In this document: positions 9,930-23,400 of the stretch, piece after piece
Numbering within the stretch: the stretch's first letter is position 1
Layout: each line of letters opens with the position of its first letter
Notes under the pieces: model-generated
What the model was told of the DNA's origin: nothing
Database searches by the model: none
What the model saw: only the letters and a program-made list of their open reading frames with translations
Made by a program: the position numbers and the translations under genes
NCBI GenBank assembly: GCA_011317545.1
Contig: WUJK01000004.1
Span: 3,604,501-3,668,500, forward strand
Source of the DNA: Coniella vitis
Lineage: Eukaryota > Ascomycota > Sordariomycetes > Diaporthales > Schizoparmaceae
Reading direction: 5' to 3'
DNA: 64,000 nt

Positions 9930-12900
9930 CTACTCCTGGACTTTCGGACGGCCGAGCACTTGGACAAGGCTTGGAGCCCATTCTTCAACCTATATGAATA
10001 TCATGTTAGTGATTATAAAAATATGCTGAAGTGCGTTGGTTGAGTACTCACCATTTGACGTGTCATCATGGAAAAGTGGGTACCAGGTGCGCGGATGATA
10101 GTCACATCCCCGACGAGCTCCTCCCAGCCGAAAGCTCCATCGTCTGGTCTATCTTCAAGGAACCACTGGGCAACCCTCTGTTCTTCAAGCGACACTGATG
10201 GCCTGGGGACACTGCTGTTCTTGGCTATACCATCTCTTGCAGAGACCAAGATGACGTCTTGGATGCCACCGGGCAGCTTGCTGACCTTGTATCTGGGCAA
10301 CTGCTTCCTCGCAAGCACAAAATGATCGTTCATGATCGGTTTGCCTCGGCTTCGCTCTCGAAGTTCAGCTTCATTGACCATACCAACTTGATTGTTGAGG
10401 TGAATAAAATCAACAACGGCATCTGGCATGGACTTGGCAAAAGTAGGACATGCCGTATCAATCAGGATAAGCTTTTCTACCGTATTGCCATCTTCCATCA
10501 GTTGTCGCGCAATCTCATAAGCATTAACGCCGCCTATCGAATAGCCTCCCACCATATATGGACCATCTGGCTGTCGACGTTTGATTTCCGCTACATAAGC
10601 GGCAGCAAGCTCTTCGATTGCTGGTGGGTTGTCCAAGTCATATCTGCAGCGGACGAATGGACTGTTGAGTGCGCACACTCTCAGGCCACCCATCAGTGAC
10701 TGGAGATTGTTGAACACAGCCCCGGCACCAAAGCCATCGGGTGCGAGAAACAAGGTCTGACCACCAGAAGACGGCGCACCTCGGTGCAATAATACCGAGG
10801 TAGCCTTGGCAGGGCAGGGCGTCTCCGGCTCAGACGTCATGCCGCAGATCACACGGACACTCCTGGATTCCAGACTCGGACTTTCAGACCAGTCAACGTG
10901 GGAAAAACCGGCATCATCCATGGCTCGCTCCCAAGCCCAAGGACTCTGCAAAGGATATTCTCGACCATCATCGAAAAGCCACCACCCATCAAAAAGGCCC
11001 CAGACCAATTCGTACCAAGGTAGCTTCAGCGTCAGCTCCACCAGGGCAACACATCCATCCTGCGGTCGCACCATTTTGCGTACATTTTTCAAACTTCTTC
11101 GCAGATCCCTTGTCGCGTGCACGCAATTGCTCGAGACGGCAACATGATATCTTCCTTTGAGCTGCTCTGGTGGCTCATCCTCGAGATCGAGCTTCAGAAA
11201 TTCCATCTCAGCCACGCCCGTGAACGTTCTCTTGGCCCGCGCCAACAAAGAGGCCGATAAGTCAGTAAAGGTGTATTTGAATGGGATGCCAGTTGCTTTG
11301 AGCAGCGGGATCAGATGTTTTGTGGTTCCACCTGTGCCAGCCCCAATCTCAAGAATTTGGAAGGGCTCACCATCTGAGCCACTATATGACTCAATGGCCG
11401 CCGAGAAGAAATCACACAAGACTCCAGTGGCGGCTCCGGGGTCCGGTGCATTAGCGTAGTAATCCTCGAGTAGTTCGCGTCCCTTTTGAGAGCCAAAGAG
11501 GAGGGAGACGGGATCACTTTTACCACTGAGGCATTCGGCGAGGTGTGGCCCCAAGAAACCAGGTAGGGCATGACTGGACACGTACTGAGGAAAATCCGAG
11601 ATCAACTTCTTGCTGAGCTCAGCCGCCGGTATAGTCCCAGTGACTTGTTGCAGAGGTACCATGTCGCGATAGTAGAAGCTCTTGTCCTTCCGAACGACAC
11701 CTGCCTCTATGAGGATGTCCCAAAGCCTCGCAATTTCTCTCCCATATTTTGGGAGTATAGAAGCAGGGGTATCAAGCCTTTGTCCTTGTTGTACGTCAAG
11801 AGAACACCCCAGCTTCTCGAATGCCTCCGCAATGAAAGCCACAACCATATTCCTCTGTGGTTTGTAAGCCTCATCCCAGTAGCCTGAAAACTTGGTTCGT
11901 TTGGCATGGTCGTCAAAGCTCCGACGAACCTGCTGAAAGGCATCATGAAGCCACGCCGGGTTCGTCTTTCCTGAAAGTGAGTTGATACTGATGGACGAAA
12001 CTGATGCTGAGTCTGTAGGAACAAACGGCGAACCCGCAAGGCTTGTTAAACTGGAGATATCATCTGGCATAGGACCGCTGCTATTGGCCCCCAGAATAAG
12101 ACGGCACAGAGCATCGACGTCGGCTATTGAAGAGAACTCAGTAGTCGATATATCGACTCCAAAGGTTTGGTTCAGGTTGTTAATGATTTCTGTCGCCACG
12201 AGGGAATCGGCACCCAGGTCCTCCAACTTTGAGTCCATCAGAATCTCCGCAATTGAAACATCGAGAGAACGGCCGAGAATCTCAAAGACACTGTTACAAA
12301 TGTTATTGAATTCATCAATTACAGGCTGCAGTTCGTGCAGCCCTTCCTCTTCATTGAAACACGAACGGATTAGGCTTTCATCGCCATCGCCTGATTCGCT
12401 GGGTTTGTTGCCTTCAACACTGGAATCAAGGCGAGAGGATATCATGAGACACAGGGACTCAACATCTACCACAGCAGAGAACTCGCGAATTGTGATATCC
12501 AAATGGAATTCATCGCAAATTTTAGCCAGAATCTCCGAGTTCACCAAGGAATCAGCCCCTAGGTCCTCAAGTGTGGCCTGTCTGGTAATTCCATTGATTG
12601 GCACATCGAGAGAATAACTGAGAATCTCTTGGACTGCCCTCAGTATCCGAGGAGATTCTTCTTCGGCTGTCTTTGCTGGTATGGGATTAACTTTGATCGA
12701 TCGTATAGAAGCCTTGGAAATGTGATTTGTCTTGGATCGGACAGCAGTGGTCCGGATGGGTAAAGGCTCTTGGGTGATTGTGCTGGGGCTTTTTCCAGCC
12801 AATGCATTCGCAAGCGGTTTACGCAGGACTTTGGAGAACGTAAGTTGTTGCGCGGACCAAACTAGGCTCTCGGTTCCCTTGTCAAATGCATACAAGTCCA

Positions 12901-15900
12901 AGACAACCTCTCTGCTGGACTCTCGACAGACATTCGTGGATACTCGGTACTTTTTGCCCCATTGAAGAGAACCCATGGGGCCGGCAGAGCCCATGCCCGA
13001 GCATATATAGGACAATTCACTGCCTTCGTCCACTTTGTCACTGCTATGAAGCGAGTGTACAAAGATGCCTGGAACCTGCAAGAAATTGTCCAATATAATC
13101 GGATCGGCAATCGCGTCATTGGGCGTTCGGGCCGCAGGGTCCAGCATGCTCGAAGGCATTTCAATGTCGCCAGCACTCTCATGCCCTTTGCCAACAAGGT
13201 ATCTCAAACCCTGATATATTGGGGAATAGTTGGCCATCTTCTGAAACACTTTGTACACCATTCGGCCCCTCAGAGCATCAGTGTCGGTGTCCTTTTCAAG
13301 GAGATTAGACGCACGCAAGAACCTTTCTTTTTCGACGTTTACGGTCTTAGCCTTCCAACACACCGTACCGGTAGCATGGGAGGTTGACCGTTGGTTGCCC
13401 TTGCTAGTAGAAGCCAGCTCGAAATCCCAAGAAGATCCGTTTCTCCTATTCATGACTAACTTGACTGGGCCGTCGGGTTCCAATCCCAGGGGTGCTTTGA
13501 TTTTGAGTGATTCCACAACAGCTTCGTATTCGACATCTGTCGTGCCGCTGCCGCGTAGGATTGCCAAAGCGTGTGATGCAAGCTCCAAATATATGGAAGC
13601 AGGGCATAGTGGCGATCCAACGACAATGTGGCCTTTGACGAGCTCATGGTATCGTCTGCTCTGAGTCTGGATTCTGAAGGTTACCGTTCCGTCGCCTGAT
13701 GGTGTATCTTGCATGATGTAAGGTAGCACAGAAGTATTCTTCAAGCAATGAGGGCATACTTCAACCTGGCTCGGCCGATGTGCGATTGTAGTGCCAGCAT
13801 CAACACGGATGTATTCGAGCCAATGCCGGTGCCTTTCAAATTGATATGGTGGTAATTGCAATGGCGCATACGACAATCTCTCGTCTTTGTGAAAGAGCCA
13901 AAATTGCACGTCGGTTTGTCCACTCTTCCATAGCATGACAGTCGCGCCTGCGAGCGATTGTACTGGGTCCTTTGCACTGATAGGAATGAAAGCATACTGA
14001 GCTTGTGTCTGGGAGAGCGGTATGGCATGGCGCGCCATGGTCACAATCGGTCCCCCAAGTCCGGCCTCGAGAAAGGTGCAGGGACCCAGTCGATTGACTA
14101 TGCGCTCGACGGCTTGCATGAAGTACACAGGACCGCGCGTGTTGCTTGCAATCACATTCGGACCCGGCCCGGCCCATGTATCTCTATGACAAGACTCGAA
14201 CGGATAAACGGGTTTCTAAAGGCAATCAAAAGATTAGTCAATCAAGTGTCCGTGTTGCTCGTTATGGCTAATTGAGACGGAACGTGTGTAGACTCAATAC
14301 GTACCTCGAAGGGAATTGACGCAGACAATGCGGCACACTCGTCCACAATAGAGTCTGCCATGACCGAGTGATAGGCATACATGCCTTTGAGCACCTTAAA
14401 CCGTAGCTTCGCGGCTTTGGATTTTGCAACCTTCAGGTATTTCTCCAAGATCTCAATATCTGATGTGCTCCCTGCTACGACGTAGGTGTTGGGGCCGTTG
14501 TAGCATGCAATGTCGAGTTTGGCTGCAGGATATTGGTCAAAGAACGGCTTAAGGTGGTCAGATGGGGCTGCATTGGCCTCTGCCAAATCCGCCTCGATCG
14601 CAATCATGGATCCGGTATCCGGTCCCCAAGATTTCTGGATGATGGCTGCACGTCCTTTTCAACGGTTCCGTTAGTATACACTTTGTCTTTGCACTATACT
14701 GGTCAATAAACAACTGGCGGGTATAGTCCACTGACTGCTGAGCTGTTAGCATACTCTTGTCTGATTGCACTCAAGGGGCAAAACCACATACCCTGTAACA
14801 AGTTTTATGCCGGCTTCAAGAGTCAAGGCACCAGCAACAGTCAACGCCGCCCACTCACCAAAGGAGTGGCCACAAATTGCCTGCGGTTTCACCCCAGAGT
14901 CTATCCACGCCATCCCACACGAGTACTGGATAGCAAACATAACCGCGTGCCTCAAGCATAGATCAGAGCTGCCGTCAAGACCATCAAGCGCCGCTGGTAA
15001 AAGGCTTGGTAGGACAAGTGATTGCATTACTTTGTTGCAGCGTTGCATATGAGTACGGAAAAGTACAGAACGTTCAAATAATGATCTGATCGGAGAAACC
15101 TTGTCTCCATTTTGCCCGCTGAAGAGTAAAACAACAGGCTTGACATTAGCTATGTTAGTAAAGTGTTGTTCAGAATTGGACAGCTGTAATCGAAGCTCAC
15201 GTACTGTGTTCGGTCCATGCACATTAGTCAAGTCAGTGCAGTGGCCCATTTCTGTAGAACTAGGAAGAAAGAAAAGGATGAATCTCGATGATTGACTTAC
15301 AAGATGAGGCCTCTGTGACAAAGATATGCGGAAGCCGGCGGTTCTGCTTAGTCGCGAGGGCAAAAGCTAGATGTGCGGCGGTCTGGGCGGGGGCGGCCTC
15401 GACCTGCCGCTTGAGACTGTCACAGTACTGTTTTAGACTACCCTTGGAGGCTGCTGACACGAAAATAGGCCACGATGAAGTAATTTCATGAGATGATGTT
15501 GTCGTTGATGAAAATGCGGCCTCGGATCGTGCTGGCGGAGGAGCCACGAGAGCGGCCGCGTTGTTACCAGAAGCGCCGTAACTGTTGACCAATGCCAGGC
15601 GCAGATTATCATCCCAATCCTGAAGCGTCCTTGAAATGACCATGCGGTCCGGCTCCAGGGCTGGTATATTTGAGTTCAGTGTCTGGAAGTGTGCCTGCGG
15701 CGTGATTTGACCGTACCTCATCATCAACAGGACCTTGATTAGAGAGATGATACCGGAGGCGCCCTCAGAGTGTCCAATATTGGGCTTCACTGCACCAATA
15801 TACAACGATTTCTTCCGATAAGCCCCGCCCAGCACTTGGCGGATGCCCGCAACCTCAACGGGATCGCCAGCCCTCGTGCCTGTTCCATGAGTTTCAACGT

Positions 15901-18358
15901 ACGAGACCTGATGTGGCTCAACTCCAGCTCGCATAAGAACATCTTCGTAAAGAGCAACCTGACTCTCTAGAACTGGGTTCGTTATGCTTGTGTTGTTGAT
16001 GTTCTGGTTGTTACCCGTTGCCAACAATACCCCTTGAATATCGTCGCCATCAGCAAGAGCCGCCTTGAGGGGTTTCAGGACTATGACGCCAACGGCCTCC
16101 CCACGACAGTACCCGTCAGCACGCTCATCAAAAGTCTTACATGCGCCATTTTCATTGAGAAATCCTCCCGAGCGCAGAGCCTCGAAAAGGACCGTGTTAG
16201 TTATCAAGTTGACGCCACCTGCGACAGCCTGCGTACACTCGCCAGCTTGAATGGCGCGACAGGCTTGGTGAATGGCCACCATTGCCGAGGAGCAGGCTGT
16301 GTCTATCGTCTGAGAGGGTCCAGTCCAGCCAAAATGGTGGCTCAATCTTCCAGCAACGAAGGAGCGCAGCATCCCAAAGCCCGTGTATGGCGACGCAGGG
16401 TGACACGAGAGGTTCAAGGAGTAGTCTGGAGCATTCATGCCAACGAAACATCCTGTGACCTGTCTTTTCTCAGACCTGCTATGTGTTTCTGCTCCTTGGG
16501 ACTTTCCGCCACCAAGCCAGCCCGCTGTTTCGAGAGCATGGTAGGTCGTTTCCAGGAGCACGCGTTGGTGTGGATCGAGTGCCGCAGCCTCGCGTTTGGA
16601 CTTCTTGAAGAAGAGGTGGTCAAAAGAATGTGTATCCTTCATGAAGTTCCCATACAGCTTCTTCTTGAGCTGAGCTTTGTCTGGAAACCGTTCTTCATCA
16701 AGCTCCCTTTCCATACTGCGCCCTTCCCGTATCGCGCGCCATAGGTCCTCGGTAGAGTCCCCAGCAGCAGTCCGACAGGCCATACCTATCACCGCTATGG
16801 CGCTCTGGGGGTAATCGCCAAAGCTGGTCTTGCCTTTGCGGGGCGCGATCCCCCTCAACATTGGATGTCGAGGCTGCTCGTCAGCATCAATCTCAGATAG
16901 CCGAACCACGGCTATGCTACCAAGATCAATAGTTGCCACCAGATCCCAGGCCGCAAAAGCCTCCTCCTTGCTGATTTCTTCGAATCCGCGCGCCCTCATG
17001 CCTTTCAGGATCATTCGCGTGGCTGACTTGCTCTGCACCATCATGCCTATACCGTGCCAGCAGCTCCATTGTATCGAGGTAGCATTATCACCTTGCCTTC
17101 TTCGGTGTGTAGCCAGCGCGTCCAAGAAGGCATTGGCTGCGCCGTAGGATAATTGCCCCGGGAAGCCGAACAGGTGCCCCACAGAGGAAGCAAGGACGAA
17201 GAAGTCGAGCGCCTTTGGAGGGAACAATGCGTCCAGATTGAGGGTGCCAGTGACTTTGGGCGCCAGAATATCCGGAAGTTGGGAAACATCGCAGTGATCC
17301 AGTGTATGGTAAGCCGCCACGCCGGCCGCGTGGACGAGTCCCCTCACAGGCGGGACGTCCAGCGCCTGTAGCGCCTCTCTCAGGCCAATGTCTGCGCCAG
17401 GCTGGCTAATATCGAATGCAAGGACACGAATATTGGCACCTAAGCGCTGCATCCCAGAGATGCGAGCCATCAGCACCTGGTTGTCAAATGGGGAAGGTTT
17501 TCCATCAGTGCCACTGGCTGACTTCAATCCACCTCGTGACACGAGTATGATGTTGCGAGCGCCGCGCTGCACCATCCATGTGGCGATCTCCATTCCCATA
17601 CCTCCTGTTCCTCCTGTGATCAGATAAGAGCCATCAGAGACAAACGTAAGTTGCTTGACATTCTCCGTGATGCTGGAAACAGGCTGCAAAAGAGGAGTCT
17701 GCGCCAAGCCATCCCTGATTCTGACGACATCAAAACCTTGGGCATGTTGGATCGCGGAAAGGGGGAAAGACCCTTTGTCTTCATTGAATATCCCCCCAAA
17801 CGTGGCTCCCATTTCGGCCTTGATGACCCGCCCAACAGCGTTCATGGGAGAGGTTGTAAGATCGTCGATTTCCGAAGACCTTGTCGTCAGAGAAAACAGG
17901 AGAGGTGACTGCTTTTCCTTGGGTCGGGCTCTGGTCTGTTGAAAGAGCACTTGAGCTGCAGAAATCAGACTCGCACATGACTTGTTTACGACCGCTGAAA
18001 TGTCACTTTTGCTGTTTGCTTTCTGTGGGATATGAACCACAATAGTCTGAGATAGAACCAAGGGTTTAAGTTTGGAGATATCGCGGATAATGGAAGTTTC
18101 GTACCCATCGGCTGCGAGCTGTTGGATATAACCAGCCAACACTGGGTCTCGGTTGTCACCAGTAACTAGGAAAACAACTTTGTTGAAGATAAGTGAATCT
18201 TGGGTTAGGATTGCAGGCACCCAGCTGACATGATGAAGGAGTTTGGCAGCACTCATGGCTGCTTGTTGGAATGCGCTGGTACCTGTGACATGAATTGGTT
18301 GGAAATGACAGTTGCTTAGTGGGTATATCACTTGAGCAAGTTCAAAGATTCTGGACAT
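9930..18358 (-). CDS. Multidomain polyketide synthase, KR-KS-AT-PT-ACP-ACP-CMeT-TE
   Basis: Minus strand, about 2,690 residues. Exon 1 is 18358-15301 and exon 2 is 15203-14792. Two short introns around a mini-exon (about 14737-14700, boundaries unsure) restore the frame in AT. Then come an exon from about 14654 (or 14645) to 14305, exon 14215-10052, and the last exon 9989-9930 (…VEEWAPSLVQVL…). The N-terminus is a full ketoreductase: structural part, then TGGTGGMG (247-254), S391/S392, Y405 and N409. KS starts near 517 with C689 (DTACSS), H824 and H863. AT has GHSFGEW. A product-template domain (catalytic His in VKGHIVVG) is followed by two ACPs (both LGADSL), a C-methyltransferase (EIGAGTGGTT) and a thioesterase (GYSIGG, late His in GTHFSMM). 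KS, PT, MT and TE resemble methylating non-reducing PKSs (AusA/MpaC group). The SAT domain is absent and no DH or ER is seen. The product is probably a methylated aromatic or partly reduced polyketide. Confidence 0.85.
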
Positions 18359-19091
18359 TTATAATCCTGTATGATGAATCCCGGACCCAATATTGATCTG
18401 CATACATAGTATTTTAACAGGGCAAAAGAAGCACCGATTCGTAGCAAATGGTCCTATCGTGTCATCGTCCTAGGGGCGTCTGAACCCACTTCGCTGTGGC
18501 CAAGGCGAATGATAAATGCAGATTCGCTAGCGAATACAACCAACATCTTCGCTTAAACGACAGCATCTTAGATAAGAGATTTTAGCCAAGAGGTTTGGTT
18601 ATTGCCAACGAGAATTGTCCTTTTGTCGCTTGAAAACGAGATTTATTCCCTGAGATTTTTTTCAATTGAAATCACTTTAGGAAGTAAGTATTAAAGATTC
18701 CATAATGATGAAACAAGACCAAATAAGAAAGGAAAAGAAAAAGAAAAGAAAACCGTGCAAGATCATAAGCAAAGATTCGATATATATTGTGCATAGTATT
18801 GTTTGAGCAGTGTTAAAGGCTGAAGGAAATGCAGTTCGGTGATCCGGAAATACGAGATGTTTGCTATTTTGACTTATTCTATTTGACATGCCGGTCACGA
18901 TCCAATAGTGGGGATTCATAAGTTATGCATTACTTTCGAATTCTGCCTATACAAAATACTTACATAGTATATCATTTCGGACACGGTGCCACAGTTGTAT
19001 AAAGTGCTACTGTTGCCTTTATTTCTACTATAATCTCTATGTTGTTATTTCTTGTTAGTTACTAATCAACACATAATCCTTATCTCCTTCT
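18359..19091. other. PKS upstream region, cut off by a retrotransposon
   Basis: These 733 bp of mostly non-RIPed AT-rich DNA lie between the PKS start codon and the first LTR. The PKS promoter must lie here, and any more distal regulatory DNA is now separated by about 17 kb of repeats. An 80-codon minus frame at 18677-18919 is not credible as a gene. Confidence 0.5.
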
Positions 19092-19561
19092 TGTAATGAT
19101 CCTTGCCTGAATCCCGGATTCTGGAAGTACCTATAAGTTGTATATTAGTAGGTGGGGAAGTATTACCTTTAAGTCTTCGTACGTTATCGAGCAATATTAA
19201 GTATTATAAGTAATTAAAAGGGATTACCCTATTATATAAAATAATACTTAGATTTATAACTAAAGACTATAAAGAAACTATCTAATATTAAGCTATAAAC
19301 TCCTATCCTTATATTCTTCTATTATCTTAGTAAGTCGATAGAGTCGATATCGATCCTATCGATCTATAATATACTAGTCGATATAATCGATATCGATTCT
19401 ATCGATCGTATAACTATTAAGACCCTAACCCTAATTATATTATTATAATTATCCAGATATCCTTATATAAGAGATCCCTATCGGTCCGTTATAGTTCCGA
19501 TTTATTAGTATATAGTTACGCTAGCCTATTCCTATAACCTATATATTTATAGGTTATAATA
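19092..19561 (-). repeat. 3' LTR of copy 1
   Basis: 470 bp. It starts TGTAATGATCC, contains CCCTAACCCTAA (19423-19434), a TATATAAG promoter-like word and a run of CGAT-rich words (GTCGATATCGATCC), and ends AGGTTATAATA directly before the polypurine tract complement. Confidence 0.85.
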
Positions 19562-20200
19562 TTATCTCCCTTCTATTAGTCTTTATCCCTAAAGACCTAT
19601 AATATTTCCGTAAGTAGTCCTACTTAATATTCTTACTTCGAATTATACTTTCCTAATTCGTTATATCGTCGTCTTCTCGTATAACGAAACCTCGTTCGTT
19701 AAATCTAAGGTCTAATTCTACTAAATAGAAGTTATCCTTATACTTAATTATTCTTTCGAACGCCTTTAAGATATATCCTTATTCTTATTATAATTCTAAG
19801 GGTAAAACTTCTTATTAAGTTTCCCCTAATAATTCTTCTCGCTACGCCGAGTACGTATATTTAAAACTTCCTCGTTATAATATTTTAGAGACGATTAACT
19901 CTACCGACCTTTTATATATCTCTTCGTAGTATTAAAAGCTAGAAGATAAGATCGAGGAGCTAGAAGATAAACTAATATACTTATATAGGTAGAAGAAGAT
20001 ATAGCGGGAACGGATAGCGCGTACTATTTGTTATAGTTTATCGAATCTAGAAGACCTAGATCGTATAGAATATAAGGAGGCAGAGAAGGAGCGTTTAACC
20101 GCCGAGGCTAAATATCGTTCCGTAGAGCCGATTATTCCTAAAGGCCTACTACCTAAGGGTTTTATAACTATCGCGTTAGAAGGTTTTAATTAGTTTAGGA
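19562..20200 (+). pseudogene. Antisense accessory ORF of retrotransposon copy 1 (coiled-coil, RIPed)
   Basis: This lies between the polypurine tract and the pol 3' end and is read opposite to gag-pol. The frame is broken by RIP-type stops, but a heptad-like charged stretch (KLEDKIEELEDKL) and a downstream LEDLDRIEYKEAEKERL are clear. Related sequence occurs at the same place in copies 2 and 3, which argues for a real coding past. Function unknown; I do not recognise the family. Confidence 0.5.
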
Positions 20201-20356
20201 TTTCTCCGTTATCTTTATCTATTTTTCTTATTAGTAATTTATAAGGTATTAAGGCTTCTAGTTTATAACTTTAATTTCTTTAGAGTTATTATTAGTAATC
20301 CTTAATAAGGGGTCTAGTTATTCCTATAGGTAGTTATTATAGTTAAAGATATAAAT

Positions 20357-20428
20357 AGTCTTATAGCTTAGTAGTTAGAGTTCCTAGTTTCTTATTAGGA
20401 GGTCCGGGGTTCGATTTCCTATAGTACC
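20357..20428 (+). pseudogene. tRNA-Arg(UCU)-like relic inside copy 1
   Basis: 72 nt with tRNA order: D-arm-like TAGCTTAGTAGTTAGAG, anticodon stem CCTAG/TTAGG with 7-nt loop TTTCTTA (anticodon TCT), and a T-arm with GGTTCGATT (B box). The acceptor stem pairs only in part (5' AGTCTTA with 3' TAGTACC). It is read antisense to the element. Same-length copies are at 26880-26951 and 33531-33602. Confidence 0.45.
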
Positions 20429-20464
20429 TTCTCTATCTAAGGCTATAATAACTTTTTATTTTCG

Positions 20465-23400
20465 TATTCTTTAATAAGGTCTAGGTATATATTCTTTAGT
20501 AGTTCCTAAGTATTTTCCGAATTATTATAATTTTTCTATTTAATAAGGTATTATTTTCCGCGTTTACGTTTATATAAATCGAGAATCTATTTAACTTCGT
20601 ATTATACTTATTCTAGTTCGATAATATCTATATCGTACGAGAGTTCTATATCTACTAGTACTAGTTCTAGGAGTAAAATATAGAAGACTAGGTATAAGCG
20701 TATATATAGGATTTCCAATTTATAGTTAACTAGTAAAATCTATCGTATAATTTTATAAGGTCCGAGTTTTTTATAATCGAGTTTATCGCTAGGTTTAGTA
20801 GTTTTAATATTTTTATAATTAAAGTAGACTTTATCTCCCTTCTATAGGATTAGTCCCTTAATCTTTCTCTAATTAGCGTATTTCGTTATTCGTTCTTTAA
20901 TATCCTAAAGTATATATCGAGTATCTTCGTATAATTACTTAATTCTTCTAACGTATTAATCTACCGTTTCTACGTTTCCACCTAATAGTATTTCGTAATA
21001 TACCGTAGGGTTATATCCGTAGAGTAGGAAGAATAGTAATTTTCCTATACTTATTATATCTACGCTATTATAGGCGAATTATACTATAGGTAAGAGTTCG
21101 ACCTAATTATCTTATTCGTAGTTAATATAGTATTATAGATATTATTCTATAATCTAGTTAGTATATTCTATTTATCTATCTATTTAAGGATAAAATGCCG
21201 TAGATATATATTATATTATTCCGAGGTATTTAGTAAGAGAGATCTAGAATTTTAATATAAATTTTCTATCTCTATCTAATATTATTTCCTAAGGTATTCC
21301 GTAGTTAGCGATAATAATATAGAGGAATATATATACGAGTTCTTCTATAGTACTACTTTCCTTATATAGTAGGAAGTATATATACTTACTTAGTCTATAA
21401 ACTATTATTAGGATATTATTGTACTATACCTAAGTTAAGGGTTCTCGTAAAAGGGGTAGCTTAGTAATAAAGTCTAGACTAATAGATAACTAAATAGTTA
21501 TAGGTATTAATAAAGGTTATAATAATCCGTAAGGTTTATATCGTTCTATCTTATTCCGTTTATATATATTATAATTATTAATAATATCTATAACTTATTT
21601 CTTAAGGTTTAATAGATTCTAATAATATTAGATCCTTTTATAGGTTACTCTAATTCCTTAGTATCTATATACTAGTACGCTATAGATACTTCTAATATAA
21701 TCGTTTTATTCCGATATTATTATACTATCGAGGTTAGGTATTTCTCCTTCGATATATAGGGTTATATTAAGTTCTTTAGTAATAGATAATATAGTAAGAT
21801 TACCGTCCGAATCTTCCTTAAAGATCGCTATAATATCTTAGTCTTTATTATTATTATCCTTATAATCTAACCGTCTACTAAGAGCGTCTACTTATTTATT
21901 TTCTTTACCTTTACGGTAGATAATCTTAAAGTTAAATTCTAATAGAAATTCGTATTATCTAACTTATCGTTTATTAAGCTACTTTATTAAGGTAAATACC
22001 TAAAGGTTCTTATAATCTATATATATAAGAATTTATTATTTTACGCCGATAAGGTAGTATCGCTATTCCTTAAAGGCTTCTACTATTATTATAAGTTCTT
22101 AATCGGGCGTTCTATAGTTAAGTTTTAGTCTATTTAGCTTCTTATTAAAGTTACTAATTATCTATAATTACCCTTTATTATCTTATTATCCGAGTTATCT
22201 ACCGAGTATATAATCTAATACGTTTATCTCGATCTCGAAAACTTTATCTTAGTTTACTTCGATTAGGATTAATTCTAACGTAACTATATCCTTAATTATA
22301 CTAAAGGCTTTCTATACCTATTCGTTCTAGTTAAAGGTAGTATCCTTTTTCGTAAGTTTTATAAGTAATATTATAATACTATTATAGTTCTTAATAAATT
22401 ATCGGTAGAAGTTAGTATAGCCTAAGAAGGCTCTAACGTCCTTAATATTCTAAAATATAGGCTAATCCCTAACTACTTATACTTTATCTTTCTATATTCG
22501 TATATACCTTAGTATAATAGTATATCCGAGGTAGTTAACTTCTTAAGTATTCTAGTTATATTTAATAGATTCTACTAAAATCTTATTATCTTAGAGGATT
22601 TATACGATTATTATAATATATTTCTAGTATTCTTCGAGTATCTTTAAGTAAATAAGGATATCGTTTAGGTAAGCGATTATAAAATAGTCAAGGTATTTAC
22701 GTAAGATAAAGTTTATTATTTCCTAGAATAATATAGGGACGTTAATAAGTCCGAATAGTATAATAAGATATTCGAAATATCTATAGTATATTCTAAACGC
22801 TATTTTCTATTCTTCTCCGGGTTTAATACGAATATATATATATCCTTCTTTAAGGTTAAGGGCTATAAACTATTAGGCTCCTCTAAATCTATCTCTAAGT
22901 TCTTTAAAGAGAGGTAAGGGGTACCGATTCTTAATTATAATATCGTTAAGTTACCGATAGTTAATATATAATCGTAGCTTACCGTTTTTCTTTAATATAA
23001 ATAGGATTAGGTATCCTATTAGTAAATATAAGGGTTTAATATAGCCTTTCTTAAGGTTTTCGTCGATATATTCTCTAAATACTTTAAGTTTATCCTTATC
23101 TAATCTATAGATAGGAAAGAACTTTAGTTATTCTCCTTCTTTAAATAGGATCTTATAATCGTATAGGCCGTACTCTAATAGGCTATTATCGAATTTTCCT
23201 TAAAATAGTTTTATAAACTTCCGATACTCTTCTAGTATATCGGAGAGGTCTCTAAATATATCTTCGTCTTATATAGTTACTATTATAAGGAGATATCGTT
23301 ATATATACTTAGTTCCTTCTTAAGCTTATCGCGATAATATATCCTACTATCTATAGAATCCTATTATATTGTATCCTAATCTACTATATCCCTTTTTCTA

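Noticed and set aside
9930..18358. Two or three separate PKS genes or a pseudogene, because the frame changes several times
   Set aside because: Each frame change coincides with GT-AG boundaries, branch-point-like CTAAC and phase agreement (15300-15204, 14304-14216, 10051-9990). Only 14.6-14.8 kb remains uncertain.
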